Below, one piece after another: positions 37,100 to 48,569 of a stretch of 64,000 nt of DNA. The position numbers and the translations under genes were made by a program. Each line of letters starts with the position of its first letter. Positions within the stretch are counted from its first letter, which is position 1. The stretch covers positions 62,001-126,000 of the forward strand of contig CANTFL010000740.1 in NCBI GenBank assembly GCA_947650285.1, written 5' to 3'. This DNA is from Hyaloperonospora brassicae (Eukaryota > Oomycota > Peronosporomycetes > Peronosporales > Peronosporaceae). Below the pieces are notes generated by a model. That model was not told the origin of the DNA. It made no database searches and was given only the letters and a program-made list of their open reading frames with translations.

Positions 37100-39447
37100 C
37101 CACCTCACACTTCTGCATTCCCTCGCTCGCTCCTCCCTCACCACTCACCTTCCACCAATCCTCAACAACCAACTGGAGAGCAGGTGCACCTGGTCGACGA
37201 GCAGTTTCAGTTGCAGTGACAAGCCATGCGGACAAAGAGGCTACGAAGTCCAGCGTGGCAGATCATGTCGGACGGCTTCTTCTTTACTTACGGAACCGTC
37301 GACGAAAGCGTTTGGCACCGAGTTGATGGCGATTGACAGATATGGTAGTGAGCCTATACAGGACGTCGGACGTGTCGGTCGAGCGCTCTCCTATCACGAG
37401 CATATCCCAAGTCCCAAGACCTTTGGTGGTTGTGTTGAGCCAACGCTGAAAGCAAACTGTACACTGCACATTCCTTCCTTTACGCATCCGGTGTCACACG
37501 AAAAACCATTGCCTGCTCGGCAACGTGCATCCTTGAAGTGAAGCAGCGTCGGAGCCCCTAGATTGTCCGCCAGGCCATTGGCTCGAGCTTAGCTTTGGCT
37601 TTGATGCCCGACTGCCTGCTGCGTGATACTAATGGATGGCATCAAATCTCCTCTTGAATAGTCTCAGTGCTTACAGTGAGCCAACCTCTGTGACACTCGC
37701 ACGCGATACACGAACTCGTCTTTCGAGTAGGTCCATTCGCGACTGTCCGAAGATGCGGAGGATGTCAAAGACGGGTGTCAAACACCAGGCCGTGCGGCTG
37801 ACGGTGTGAGCTTCAACTCCACGCTCGACGTCAGTGTTGTCACATAGCACAGATGGTTGTGTGCGGAAGAACCAGCGAAACGCAGTCGCTCTGTGCCACA
37901 GTAGATCCAGATTTGCGACCTTATGGCACCGACGATCAGTCGAAGTCGTGCTACAAAACGGGCGCATGCCGGAGTCGACCAGTAGGCTCACGTGCTGCCT
38001 CACTCGTGAGGAGAAAAGTGTCGCCTGGGCAACGGTTCGAGTTTGACGTCGAGGCTACACCGTTCCCTTGAGACTAAGTGTAAGGGCAATGACTAGTGTC
38101 AGTGAGCACTGCAACAACTACGAATGTGGTGACCACAGTCGGAAGTGCACAAGTCGGTGAGTGAACACAGCAATGGGACGTCTCGAGCTCAACGATTTGC
38201 ACTGCGACTTTCAGTTCTTTGTCGCGAAGCCAACGCAGCGACAGATACGTTGACTACCGAGATGTCGAGGGGCTATACGTGGAAACTAGGTGTAGACTGT
38301 CAGGTCAATAAGGACGTAGTTGCGACCGGCTCGTTGACTTATACGCGGAATGTAGCTGTCGACCATCTAGATGATGAATGCGCTTCTCGAGCTTATCAGA
38401 CAGTCAAATATGTGCTGTTATTGACTGACACCCTCTGATTTAACCGCCCGTTTGAGGAAGTTAGGATGCTGGTGAGTGTACTGAACAAGTCGCCTGCTAC
38501 GAAACGATGCAAAAGCGCTAGTGGACGAATTGTCCATGTTGCATTGAGGACTACTTCTTGTGTCACACTGAGCCACACCCATACAGCACATATTCTCCCA
38601 CGTTCACTCTGTGGTTGAGATGAAGAGGTACGAATGCTGCAGTCAGGACAGGTACTACCAGTATGCGAGAATAGGTTGGCGGAAGTACTCATGCTGGGTA
38701 AAGCTACACGTGATGATATCATTGCCATTGGTTTGCGCGCGACGGAAAGTGATACACGCGAGTAGAAGGCCTTGTGAACGCGATGGCAGACACAGCGGTT
38801 AGCGTCAATGACCGCTAGCTAGCGACTGAGTTTGACATCGCTAGATGCATGCAGTTTCAATAGCAGTATTCTGCAGGCCATGAAGAAGAAGGCGATAGAT
38901 TTTGTGCATACGATCTCCGTTTATCGTAGAGGCGATGGACGGCACATTTTGCTTGCGATAAGCTGATCTACTAGTTTGCTTCTGCGGCCGAGCGAGGGCT
39001 ATTCGCTTCACGGATCGATGTCAGGTTTACAGTGCTATTGGTGCTTCGAGGAAGTAGATAGCAGAAGTGCAGGTGAAGGTTGTGACAATAGATTCTTTGC
39101 CATATAGACGTTTGGGTGCTCGACAGCCATGAGTGTAGGAGTGATGGCACAGTGTAAGCTTACAGTCGTGCAGCGACCCGTCGACAACGCCTCGTGCTGC
39201 TGTCGACACTTGCATTCCAGCTGTACCCAGCATCGAAGCCATCGTCATTTCAGTGTCTTGTAAACCAGTCCCGCAGTTTCTCTCCTCATGTCTGTGCACA
39301 AGTGACTGCAAAGCGGTCAAACGTCTATCGTCACACGCTTGGATCGAGGTACTTTCGATGCGACGCGCTGCACTCCATAAACAAACAACTTTGCATCGAT
39401 CCAGACAGGGCCTCTCGGCAAGGGTAACTCGAGTCGATGTCGAGTAT
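37100..39447. other. Intergenic stretch, no gene recognised
   Basis: Frames of 60-160 codons exist on both strands (for example minus 37671-38003, plus 38145-38438, minus 39027-39515), but they overlap each other and carry no signal peptide, domain or conserved block I can identify. Base composition resembles that around the neighbouring genes. It contains the 3' flank of GPAA1 and the distal promoter of the effector candidate. Confidence 0.4.
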
Positions 39448-42138
39448 CTACTCTTTCTTCGACTTTCCCTCTGAAACCAAAGCGACTTGCGGCGCAGGAT
39501 ACAGCCATATTGCAAGCGACAGCGTGTGGATGGACGCGTAGATACAGCAGATGTACGGCAGCGCTAGCAGATTGGTATGGTGGGCAAAGCTGTCCACGAT
39601 GTAGGACAAACCAGCTATCGCGTCTGACACACCACAACAAAGCAGGCAAGATAGTTGGCACTGGCATCCTCATCGCATATCGCTTTGCAGGCCAGAGCGT
39701 ACCCATGCGAGTCCAGCTGAGCAGAACCAGGAGAACGAGGGGAGACGATATGGCGAGCCAAAGGCCGTTCCAGACCCTTGTCGCCTGCGATGCGGTCGTC
39801 AAAGGAACGATACTGGCAAAATGGGCCATGGGAAGTGCACCGAAGATTGCCATCGGGTAGTTCAGAATACCCAGGATACAATGTGCGTACCTGGTGCAAA
39901 ACAAACATACATCAGTTGTAGGCACAAAAGACCATTATCACCCTTACTCGTGAACGAGACGTCTCGCCCAACAGCATTTCGCGACGCGACGTACACAAGC
40001 ACTGCCATCGTCATAAACTTGATGGCGCGCCAGCCTGGATCCAAATTCGAACCATAGTCCCCGGCTTCTCGCGCACTAGTAGTCGCAGGTTCTTCCGATA
40101 GCTTCATTTGTTGCTCAACTTCGTACCTCGCAACTTGCTTCCCCCAAGCATGCGTTTCCACACATCCTGACAAGCTTCTCACCGAGCGCAATGCCGGCAC
40201 AATCACTGCAACCACGAAAGCTTGGATGAAAGAAATCGCGATTGTCAGAGCCCACCATCTGATAGCACCTTTGTCGTCCAGACGGGGTGCTTGCAGCGAC
40301 GCGGCCGGGGTCGCGTAGTATTTGCCGGCCATAATCAGAAGAAGCACGCAAAGCGTTTCAACAACGAGGAGTACGGCCAGCGCAAACGCGACGCGCATTC
40401 CACTGGTTTTCGTCGCCACATACAGCAGATGAGCAATGGCGGGCGAGATCGCCAAAGCCAGTGCATAGAAATACTCGCCCACCGATACGAAAGTCGACGG
40501 GCTCGGGAGAACGTAGAGGTAGAACGATTGGTGCAGCTTCTCTTCGATGTTGCTCACTGCACGGACCACCATCTCAATTGACCGGAGGACCCCGCGAGTA
40601 GAGAGCGGACGATCGCCTGCATTCGGACTCGTTGTCAGCGAGAGTGTGACACTGTCGATGTTGTAGCTAATGGAGTTCGCGTGAGGACCTGAAGAACCTG
40701 ATGCGAGCGTTGTCATGAAGTGCAACATTCCTTTTAGGTTGTCCAAGTAAGCCAATAAACCTTGTTCCAGCCCCACCCCAGCGTACTCCTTGCAAACGTA
40801 CTTCATCCAGCTGAGCACAGATGACACGTAGCTCTCGTGCACGTGTCCCTCCACTTGCTGGACACTAGCACGGTCCAGAACCGTAGGAATTCGGTGTCGG
40901 CGGAATGCACGTACTGCAGTGTTCACGAGATCCAGGTTTGGAAGCTGACCGTTCATGCCAGCTGCATAGATTCCAACCGCCCCCACCGGATGCGAGCTCG
41001 GCATTGTTTCTAGATTGATCGCGGCACGTATGATACCGGCACGCATGGGCAAGCCCTCTTGCAAGTCGCTCTGAACAGAATCCAAATGGTACGCTTGCAG
41101 CCACGCTTCTGTTCCGAAAGCAAATCCGTCACTGCCATCCAGCGCACCGTCTAGCAAACAATCGCGCTTCAGTACCCAAAGCCTTGCTCATAAAACATAG
41201 CAATCTCGCCATCGCCTTACCGTCAGCAGCCAAAAGAATCACATCTTTCGCCAACCACTTTGCTTTGGCAAGATAGTTCAGCAACGCAAGTCCCACGGAC
41301 AATCCTGAGGAGTCGCCAGTACCAGCACCGACGTTACAATAGTGCGTCACCAACACAATCGCTTCCTGTAGAATCAACCAAATAACGAAGTAACACAAAC
41401 GTTTGTCTACCAATGGCACCGAAAACAAACAACAACAGCACCGATGACAGCTCTAATGGTCAATTGCGTACCTTGCCATCAGCCAATGGCGAGGCCCGTA
41501 GAACGCCGTACACGTTCGTCCGAGGTGCAGACGTCGCATCTAACTGGAACTCTTGACGATACACTTCTACACGGTCTAGACCCCGCAGTTCGGCGTCGAT
41601 CCAGTTTACAACCGCTGAGCAGTTGTCTCCGCAGCCTCGAGACGGTACATCCGGCAGCCTGAGCAGTTTCTGCTGCATATCATGAGCTGCACGAGCTTCT
41701 GTGTGGTCACTTCGGGCATCCATGAGGTCGACCAGCAGCGCATTCTCGGACATGTACGTATTACGACACTTGAGTTCGCCTAGATGATTAAAACCACGCT
41801 ATTTTAGCATAAAACGCAGTATTTTAGCAGCATTTGTAGCACGACCCGCCACTTCGAACCGGTTGTGATCGTCACTGCGGGATGCAAAAGGAGCCAAAAT
41901 AGACCCAAAACGTAGCTGCCCCAGCTGTAAAAGACGCAACGACACCACAAACGCTCAGCGATACACACGTTAAAAAAAGTGATCCGCGCGTGCTCGAAAG
42001 CGACGCGTTGTTCGACGTGTACCACTGAATTCGCACACGAATAAACAGACGCACACAAACACACCATAATGAGAGGCAATGAGACGCCACGACGCTGCGG
42101 ATACGGAGCAGCGTCTGTCGTGGTCGCTCGAGGGCCAT
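39448..42138 (-). CDS. GPAA1: GPI transamidase subunit GPAA1/Gaa1, seven exons
   Basis: Gaa1 is the ER-membrane subunit of GPI transamidase that presents the GPI lipid to the protein substrate. My exon model is 42138-42065, 41924-41860, 41779-41472, 41365-41221, 41150-39995, 39890-39703 and 39623-39448. It stays in frame and gives 703 residues (human about 620). Landmarks in family order are a first membrane helix (about 24-42), TYMSENA (54-60), NVYGVLRA, GTEAWLQAYH, and a C-terminal bundle of about six membrane helices including ILNYPMAIFGALP. Five of the six introns have clear GT donors (GTGTGT, GTACGC, GTAAGG, GTACGT, GTACGC), and all six have AG acceptors; the second donor, GTTCGA, is weak. 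Alternative start: an ATG at 42346 reads through the first intron in the exon 2 frame, giving a longer N-terminus. No stops or shifts are needed, so the gene looks intact. Confidence 0.92.
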
Positions 42139-42190
42139 GAGCCGTGGCGCGTAGAAATGACGAGGCGCGGATTTCTATACTCTTCGCATA

Positions 42191-42288
42191 GAAATGGGTG
42201 CAGGACGTAGTTTCGGTGAAGTGGCTACAGGACGTAGTTTTGGTAAAGTGGCTACAGGACGTGGTTTCGGCGAAGTGGGTGCAGGACG
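42191..42288 (-). repeat. 27-bp tandem repeat just upstream of GPAA1
   Basis: Three full units and a partial one of the pattern GAAGTGGCTACAGGACGTAG plus TTTCGGT lie 50-150 bases upstream of the proposed GPAA1 start. Within an open minus-strand frame beginning at 42346 they encode a nine-residue repeat HFTETTSCS. The unit length is a multiple of three, so copy-number change would keep that frame. The repeat is either 5' UTR with an upstream ORF or part of a longer N-terminus. Confidence 0.8.
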
Positions 42289-43536
42289 AAAAGAGAGAAA
42301 GAGATCGATGTGGTACACACGGTGAGGAATAAAGCGATCGATACATGTTTTTGTGGCATACAAAAGTCTCATAAATGGGCGTTCAGGTACTTCGCCAACT
42401 AGTCGTCTGCGTTGCCAACCTCCTTGTTACGAGTCTAACTTTGCCAACGTGCTGCAAATACAGACAGGTGTGGTTACGAAGATGGAGCGACATCACGTCG
42501 AGCAGAAGATATGGTCTGAGTGTGACAAAGCCCGCATGATCGATAGGATGTATACACAATAAACGATTGATCTGTCTGAATTGTTTTGTGTGCACTTTGA
42601 TGAGCTATGGCTTCAACGTTATAGCCCGATGCGTTGGCCTATAGTGACGTGTTGTTGTTTTCGATCCTTTGTGGTCGTTCTGCAATAGCGCAGCGGCAAA
42701 CAGAAAGTCGATACGTCACAAATACATGATGTGCTCAGTCGTATGCTGGTGTATTATGTGGTGCTCAGTCGTATGCTGGTGCTCGATACCGTGCTGGCCG
42801 TATCCTGGACAGCAAGAATTATGGCTCCAGTCGGACTGGTCGTGAGCATCTCATAGTGTCCATGATGCAGGTAAATATATTCGTCGGTGACGCGGATTGG
42901 AACTCTGGTAATGGCGCTGTTGTATTGATCTACTGTAGTCTTAGGAGCTCACAACGAACATTGCACGAGACAACAGAGGTGGACGGTCGTAGCGCAGCTG
43001 GACAGGTGTAAGATTGTGAGCGAGCAGCAAAGATCGTAATGCGGTGATTGGGGCGCTCGAGTGAGCACCACATTTATAACCGATATCGTTACATCGGGTG
43101 GCCGAAGACTGTCAAGTCATTCGCTCGATACATACGTCATAGTTCGGGAGCTTTGCCGTATGAAGCTATCAGATCGTTGTCCTGTGTCCTTTCGACGCAT
43201 GCAGCACCCTCATCTCATCTCCACAAAAGCTCGTTAGAACTACACAATCGATCAGATCAGTCTGCGACTACTACTTCAAGTCCGTGTAAATGGATGCACT
43301 ACCATTCCAGTCAAGTCAAGCCTGGCGCTGCATTGTCGCGCTCTTCTACTTCTGTCCACTGGTTCTTGTCGTGCATCACATTGTACCGCGTAGACGGGAA
43401 CTGTGTCTCATCGCACTCATAGCTCAGCGTGTCGACAATCGACGCAAGTGTATAGCAGTGGCAGCACGCTACCAGTCAAGAGCAAATAGTGCAGCGACGT
43501 ATTCTACGTGATCTGTCCACGCCAACAAGCGGCGGT
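42289..43536. other. Intergenic, GPAA1 promoter side
   Basis: No gene is recognised. The plus-strand frame at 43048-43422 and others have no domain or signal. The region holds the promoter of GPAA1 and the 3' flank of the RNase T2 gene. A perfect 21-base direct repeat is listed separately. Confidence 0.4.
42731..42781. repeat. Perfect 21-base direct repeat, period 30
   Basis: GTGCTCAGTCGTATGCTGGT plus G occurs at 42731-42751 and again at 42761-42781 without a mismatch, separated by TATTATGTG. It lies about 600 bases upstream of the GPAA1 start. Function is unknown; slippage or a local duplication is likely. Confidence 0.85.
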
Positions 43537-44556
43537 TTACTCGCAAGCGATAGCGCTCGACAGGGGCTTCGACATCATCGGCTCAAATAGTGCCGTAGGT
43601 GCAGACGCAGTCGTCGCCTCCGGTGCCACGTACGGCAAAAGAGTGACCGGCTGGTCGTCCGAGCACACGGAGAACGTGGCCGTGGCCGTCGCGTTGGCAC
43701 AGTCAATCTGCGTCGTCGCGCCTTGGCGATCGATCACCGTGGGCTTGTCAAAGCACGTGCGAATGACCGAGAGCTGGTTCTCGCCGTCCACCGCTGAGCA
43801 CAAGACCATCACGTGACGGTCGTACAGCGCCCGAATCGCCGCCACCGTCGTCTGGGGTGGGTCACGAGCTGCCCACACGTTGATCCGCTCGGTCGCTGCA
43901 CGAACGCGTGCCGCTGTGTGGAGCGTCGCTTCAAAGTACGTGGCCGCAGCAGCTTCGAGGTCCGCCCCTTGTGCCGCATAGCACAGGCCGTGCTTTTGGA
44001 ACTCATGGTTGTAAATCTCGCACAGCGTATTGTGCGTCGACTGTTGCGAGGCGTCGAGCCAGTGGGTGGCCATGTGCGACAAGAGCGTCGCGTGACGCGT
44101 GGCGAACGGCACTGCGTCGAATGGATCGTTTCCGACCGTCGCACTGGCATTACAGCAGCTCACGTATCCATCGTTGTAATTCGGCCAGAGCCCGTGGATC
44201 GTCAGTGTGCTCCGAGCACGATACGGGCTACAGGTGATGCCCATTGGGTACGGGTTGACATTCTGGTGCGAGATCGTGCCGTCTACGCCCACAAGAAGAT
44301 CCCGACAGAATTGCGGGACGAAGAGTTGCTCGAGCACGAGGTAGTCAAAGTCCTCCGGTACGTTCTGCTTGGCCAGACACGCGGGGTCTTTGGTCAAGCA
44401 CGTGGCACTGGGGGCAGAGCAAATGTCGACGCACTGGCCAGTGGACACGGAGCTGTTGATCCAGCCGCCCGCGTAATCGATCGCTCGTATCTGTGGCAAT
44501 AGACCGGATGAGCAGAGGGCGAAGGCGAAACAAAGCGAAGCGATCGAAGCCCTCAT
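43537..44556 (-). CDS. Secreted RNase T2 family ribonuclease
   Basis: The 339-residue protein begins with a signal peptide (MRASIASLCFAFALCSSG, cleavage likely near residue 25). Further upstream in-frame codons exist, but this ATG places the signal at the N-terminus. Both RNase T2 catalytic boxes are present: CAS I as IHGLWPNY (His at 121) and CAS II as HEFQKHGLC (His 184, Glu 185, Lys 188, His 189). Many Cys residues fit disulfide bonding. The enzyme cleaves single-stranded RNA through a 2',3'-cyclic phosphate in acidic or extracellular compartments. Oomycete members may serve phosphate and nucleotide scavenging or act on the host. The reading frame is continuous without introns. The Ala/Thr-rich end after the second box is longer than in compact members. 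It looks intact. Confidence 0.93.
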   Translation of the reverse strand: MRASIASLCFAFALCSSGLLPQIRAIDYAGGWINSSVSTGQCVDICSAPSATCLTKDPACLAKQNVPEDFDYLVLEQLFVPQFCRDLLVGVDGTISHQNVNPYPMGITCSPYRARSTLTIHGLWPNYNDGYVSCCNASATVGNDPFDAVPFATRHATLLSHMATHWLDASQQSTHNTLCEIYNHEFQKHGLCYAAQGADLEAAAATYFEATLHTAARVRAATERINVWAARDPPQTTVAAIRALYDRHVMVLCSAVDGENQLSVIRTCFDKPTVIDRQGATTQIDCANATATATFSVCSDDQPVTLLPYVAPEATTASAPTALFEPMMSKPLSSAIACE

Positions 44557-44624
44557 GTGTGAGGAAGTGGAAGAGAGGCGGTCGATTGCAAAGTGCTGTG
44601 TGTATGTGCGCTCAATGCGACATT

Positions 44625-44664
44625 GTCTCTCTCTCAAGGGTCTCTCTGTCAACGGTCTCTCTCG
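44625..44664. repeat. CT-rich tandem tract upstream of RNase T2
   Basis: The plus strand shows GTCTCTCTCTCAAGG, TCTCTCTGTCAACGG and TCTCTCTCGAG, three units of about 15 bases. On the coding strand it is GA-rich and lies about 70-110 bases before the ATG at 44556. It resembles the tract before the effector candidate. Confidence 0.6.
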
Positions 44665-44669
44665 AGATC

Positions 44670-46252
44670 ATAAGATCGACGGCTGGTCGTAGGTGTTTAC
44701 CACCTTTTGTTGAGCGGGAAAAGCGCTCAGACTATAGGATGCAGCGCAAGAAGGATAGGGAAGAACGGAGAAGTATTTACAGCTTCGTGCATCGCATGTA
44801 TAAATGAACGAACGCATTGTCCCAAGTCGATGCGCTATCGTAGTCACAGTGGCTTTTGTCATGGCGATACAGACGCATTTACTCACTCGATAATGCGAGC
44901 TATCGTCGATGGCGTGCGGTGGTACGACGACGTCATGGGAAGATACGTCGCGAATGAGACAGTCGGTCACACTCTCGATCGATGCAGCGAGTCGCTGAAC
45001 CCATCAAGTTGCCGTTGGCTGCCTACTTGGCAACGCCTGGCGACTGAATACGCGGCTTAATTCTGGATGCATTACAATCGATGCTTTTCGATGGCGGACT
45101 CGCCAGTGGCTTTCGATGCGACGAAGTCGTACAAGCAATAGCAGGTATACACGTCCAGTTGCGCAGGCTATGGGAGCTCTTCGTCTTGTGCAGCGTATGC
45201 ACTGATGCACAGATCGTAGATGAAGACGTTTTGGACGCAACACTTTGTTGAGCTACGACACAGACTCGTTAGCAGCAAAGAAGAAAACATAGCTTGTCGA
45301 GCATATACTGTCTCTAGAGGCAATGGTGTGCTGATTTACAGCAAGACGATGCTCTCGTTGATGCGATGATACGCAAGAAAAGTGCTGAGAGCATGGAGCG
45401 AGTTGCTAGCGCAAGTGAGCGTAACGAGGCGATCGAGCGGTGCAAGTGGAAATCTATAACAGGCCCGGGCGCAGCCATTGTACCAAAGTTTATACAAGAG
45501 CTGCAGCCCGGACAACACGTGCATGACAGCCGCTGCTTAACTGTCAAGTGTGTGATGGAAAGCGTGAATTGGCTGACGACATACGATTGGTGCAGCCGAC
45601 TCGATGGAGCACAAGTGTTTAATTTCGATCGAGGAGTGATCTCTGAAAGTTGGCGATCACATACGCACGTAAAGCTCGGACATGGCGAGCTCGATTGCGC
45701 GTTCGAAGGGAACCTTCGCCCGTAGTAGATCATTACTCCTAAATTTAAACAAAAGCTGGATACATGGTATATGAATTCGACCGTAGTTTGAGGGTCTTCG
45801 AACTAAGCGTCGCCATCGCTTACTCGCATTACATGTCTTATTATCCTAGTCCATTATTATCACACCTCGCCTCAACGTTAAATTTTGATTCCATGTCGCC
45901 CACATATATAAGTGGTGCGACAGGACGAGTGCGACAATTGCCACCAATCAATGTCTATTCGGACTTGGCCGAAAGCGCAATCCGTCTTCTAGTTGAAAAT
46001 TACTTGATCACATAGATGTCGCAGATTGTAAACTATAGCTATGCACGACAAAGACGAGATAATTCTGGAACACATGGATGATGTCATGAGCTAAAGTCCT
46101 AGCGTTCTCCTCGTCACCGAGGTATCTCTTATGATGAAATATTTTTCCTATCATCGGTCATTGTCTTGATAACTAAACAAGCTGTGAGATGACTTTGCCA
46201 ATTTAGTCGGCGGTTCAATCGGTGGTGAATCGGCCCAATAACATAGAGTTCG
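44670..46252. other. Intergenic stretch, no gene recognised
   Basis: A 119-codon plus frame (45366-45725) and an overlapping 139-codon minus frame (45314-45733) compete with each other, and neither carries a recognisable motif. Another plus frame of 83 codons lies at 45764-46015. I cannot support any as a gene. The left edge holds the RNase T2 promoter. Confidence 0.4.
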
Positions 46253-46795
46253 TGTAGGGGGGGCACTGATGACTACGTACTGCCTATAAGGCATAGCTGA
46301 ACCTCACTGACAACTGTCGGCGCTAGTGACTCGCTACCTCACGTACACGTACGCAGAGGAAGGTATAACTACTAAACGACAACGCTTAGTAGTAGAAGAA
46401 AGAAAAAATGTTATTAGAATAATCGAGTCCTTGATCTGTCTCATCAATTAGTCCTGATTGAATCAAATTAGTACAAAATCATGTATGACGAGTCTACTCA
46501 ACATTTACAGCGTGCGTCGAGCAACAATTTGTGGGTTGACATGACGGCCTATATCAACCTAATGTGAGAACGTTGAGTCACCACAATAGATCACAATCGA
46601 TAGTGGCGCTGTTCAACAAATATGCAACATAATATTCTTTTTTGTCAATTCTTACCAACGGCAATATTGTGTAACAGGGTTACCCCGTCACAGTTCGGTA
46701 TCGTAGTTTCCTTGTTAGTCTTGCGTATTGGTTAGTATCCGTCACCCTGTAATCTGTGAGATGGACCAACTGAACATACCTTTCCTGTTGACTCA
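46253..46795 (-). repeat. Solo LTR of the A/B gypsy family
   Basis: It starts TGTAGGGGGGGCACTGATG, matching TGTAATGGGGCACCGAC at the edge of the element B LTR. It then follows that LTR through CCTCACTGACAA, ATTAGTCCTGATTG, GAGTCTACTCAAC and GCGTGCGTCGAGCA, ending at CTTTCCTGTTGACTCA. No gag-pol sequence flanks it, so it is best read as a solo LTR left by recombination between the two LTRs of an element. Orientation equals that of elements A and B. It is strongly diverged. Confidence 0.6.
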
Positions 46796-48569
46796 TTGAA
46801 GTTATAGATTTTGTTGCGCAGAAGAGCGCACATGAATAATCTGAATCCATTTTCGCGAGAAGCAGCGGACGGATCCGCCACTATTTGTTCGGTACGCACG
46901 ATCAGTTACTTTGGGATGAGGAACATCTATGTATGAAGAAGATTCCAGTCGGCGCTTCAGTTCGGACGACCAAATAAATTAGATTGCTAGCAATGCAACA
47001 CTTTCTTCACATATGACTTCCGTTGCCTATGTAGTAAAGTAGGGAGATTTGTCCTGCTCGCCACCGTTATATCACAATTGACAATGCTTAGCGTTTGAGC
47101 TCGTGTGCTATTCGCATAGCAAGAAGGTATATGTAAGTTTATTTACAAGCGACTTGATCAAGATAAATGGATACATGAGTAAGGTCGTAGCTGGAATCGC
47201 CTCGTCTTCAGAGTCAAGCCGTCGTCGAGAAGATGCGTTAGTATATGGTAGATTGTTTCGTCTTGACTCGAACAGCAGCGAAGTCCAATCGCGATAGAAG
47301 CGTTATTGTAGCAAGTTGCGACGGCGGTTCTTTAGTGCATTTGCTACGCGCATGTACTGCACTCGTGGTATTGTTATGGTAAGGCGATAACGATGCGGTA
47401 AACATGCGTGAGGGGGTAATGAAGACGAGTCTAATCAGTACAAGCAGAAGACACACGATCCAGCAACGCTCTGTACTGTCAGTTGCTACTGCTCTTTGGT
47501 TCACGGGCACCAGTCCATCTCAACCAGGACAGGACGATGCGCAAACGAACAAGGCCGATGAACGAAACGTTGCATCACTGAGCCTAAAGGTGTTAGCTTC
47601 GGATACGCTTTTGTTAAACACTCTTTTTACAGAGCTGTGATTGTGGATAAGAATCACGCGAAGATAGCAGGTGCACATGGTCTGTCTATCATTATATCTT
47701 TCTGGTGAACCGATATGCCGCTCACTCGTTTACTGTAGGAATTCAAAGACGGCTGCGAGAGCTGAATCGTGTGTTGAAATTTTTGGTTTCGGTCAAGTGT
47801 TCTAAATCGTGATGAAGCCGGTCGAGAGTGCCAACCGTGTCTTGTTGTGGGTAGTCAAGTCTGTAAGTAGTATGGCAAGATATTTGGCATACTTCTCGAC
47901 CTGTTGACCTAGTTTAAAGTAGGAATCAATAACTTCCAGTGAGCTTAAACTTTATGACTTAAGCGACTTTTGATCTCGTCTACTTTGTTTGTTCTGACTA
48001 GGTACCCGTAAACCTAACGCTTGTGCCAATAATGACGGCTTTTGGTTTCGTCTTCGCTGATCTACCATGTACCACGCCGGATGAAAAGAAACGCCAAACC
48101 TAACGGCCGTAGGGAAAAATAGGCGCTCGATCATCCCGCGAGGTCGTCGTTGGTCATGCGATAACGAATCAACGACTACGAAGCGAAACGGACAGCCATC
48201 TTCTCTCGACGCGACGCGTGACCTAGCGGCAAGGCCAAAATGCCGCACAACAAACCGTGTATCTGCTTTGCATACGGGTTTTCCCTCGTGTACTGGTAAA
48301 CGCTTGGCCGAAAACGTCCCTTAGCGCCCGTGACAGCTTCCGTCGGTTGTTGTTGTGTGCATCGCAGTCGACGAATTTTACTCGCACTGGTCATCGAGGT
48401 GGAAAAGATTGAGTGCTTGACATTGACGATAGGGAGAAAGAAGGGTAGAACGTTCGTGATAGTGATAAATAATAGCTTATATTGACAGCACACTGCTCTT
48501 AGACGTACCAACTGATTGTTCAGTCGGCCTTACGTGCAGGTACGCTGCGGTGCGTGTGTTCGTGGTCGT
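46796..48569. other. Intergenic with two unassigned minus frames
   Basis: Minus-strand frames at 48176-48511 (111 codons, with an internal ATG at 48394 beginning MTSASKIRRLRC) and 47952-48248 (98 codons) lie downstream of the PX gene on the same strand. They are basic and carry no domain I recognise, and they overlap in different frames. They could be a small unknown gene or 3' flanking sequence. Plus frames at 47103-47297 and 47404-47640 are equally unsupported. Confidence 0.3.

Noticed and set aside
39862..39994. Continuation of the GPAA1 third exon to a stop at 39862
   Set aside because: Splicing from 39995 to 39890 keeps the frame and yields the conserved membrane helix and NYPMA segment; reading through would truncate the protein.
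43813..44502. 229-codon plus-strand frame
   Set aside because: It lies entirely opposite the RNase T2 gene, whose catalytic boxes are clear.
45314..45733. Opposing 139- and 119-codon frames
   Set aside because: They overlap on opposite strands and neither has a recognisable motif, signal peptide or conserved block.
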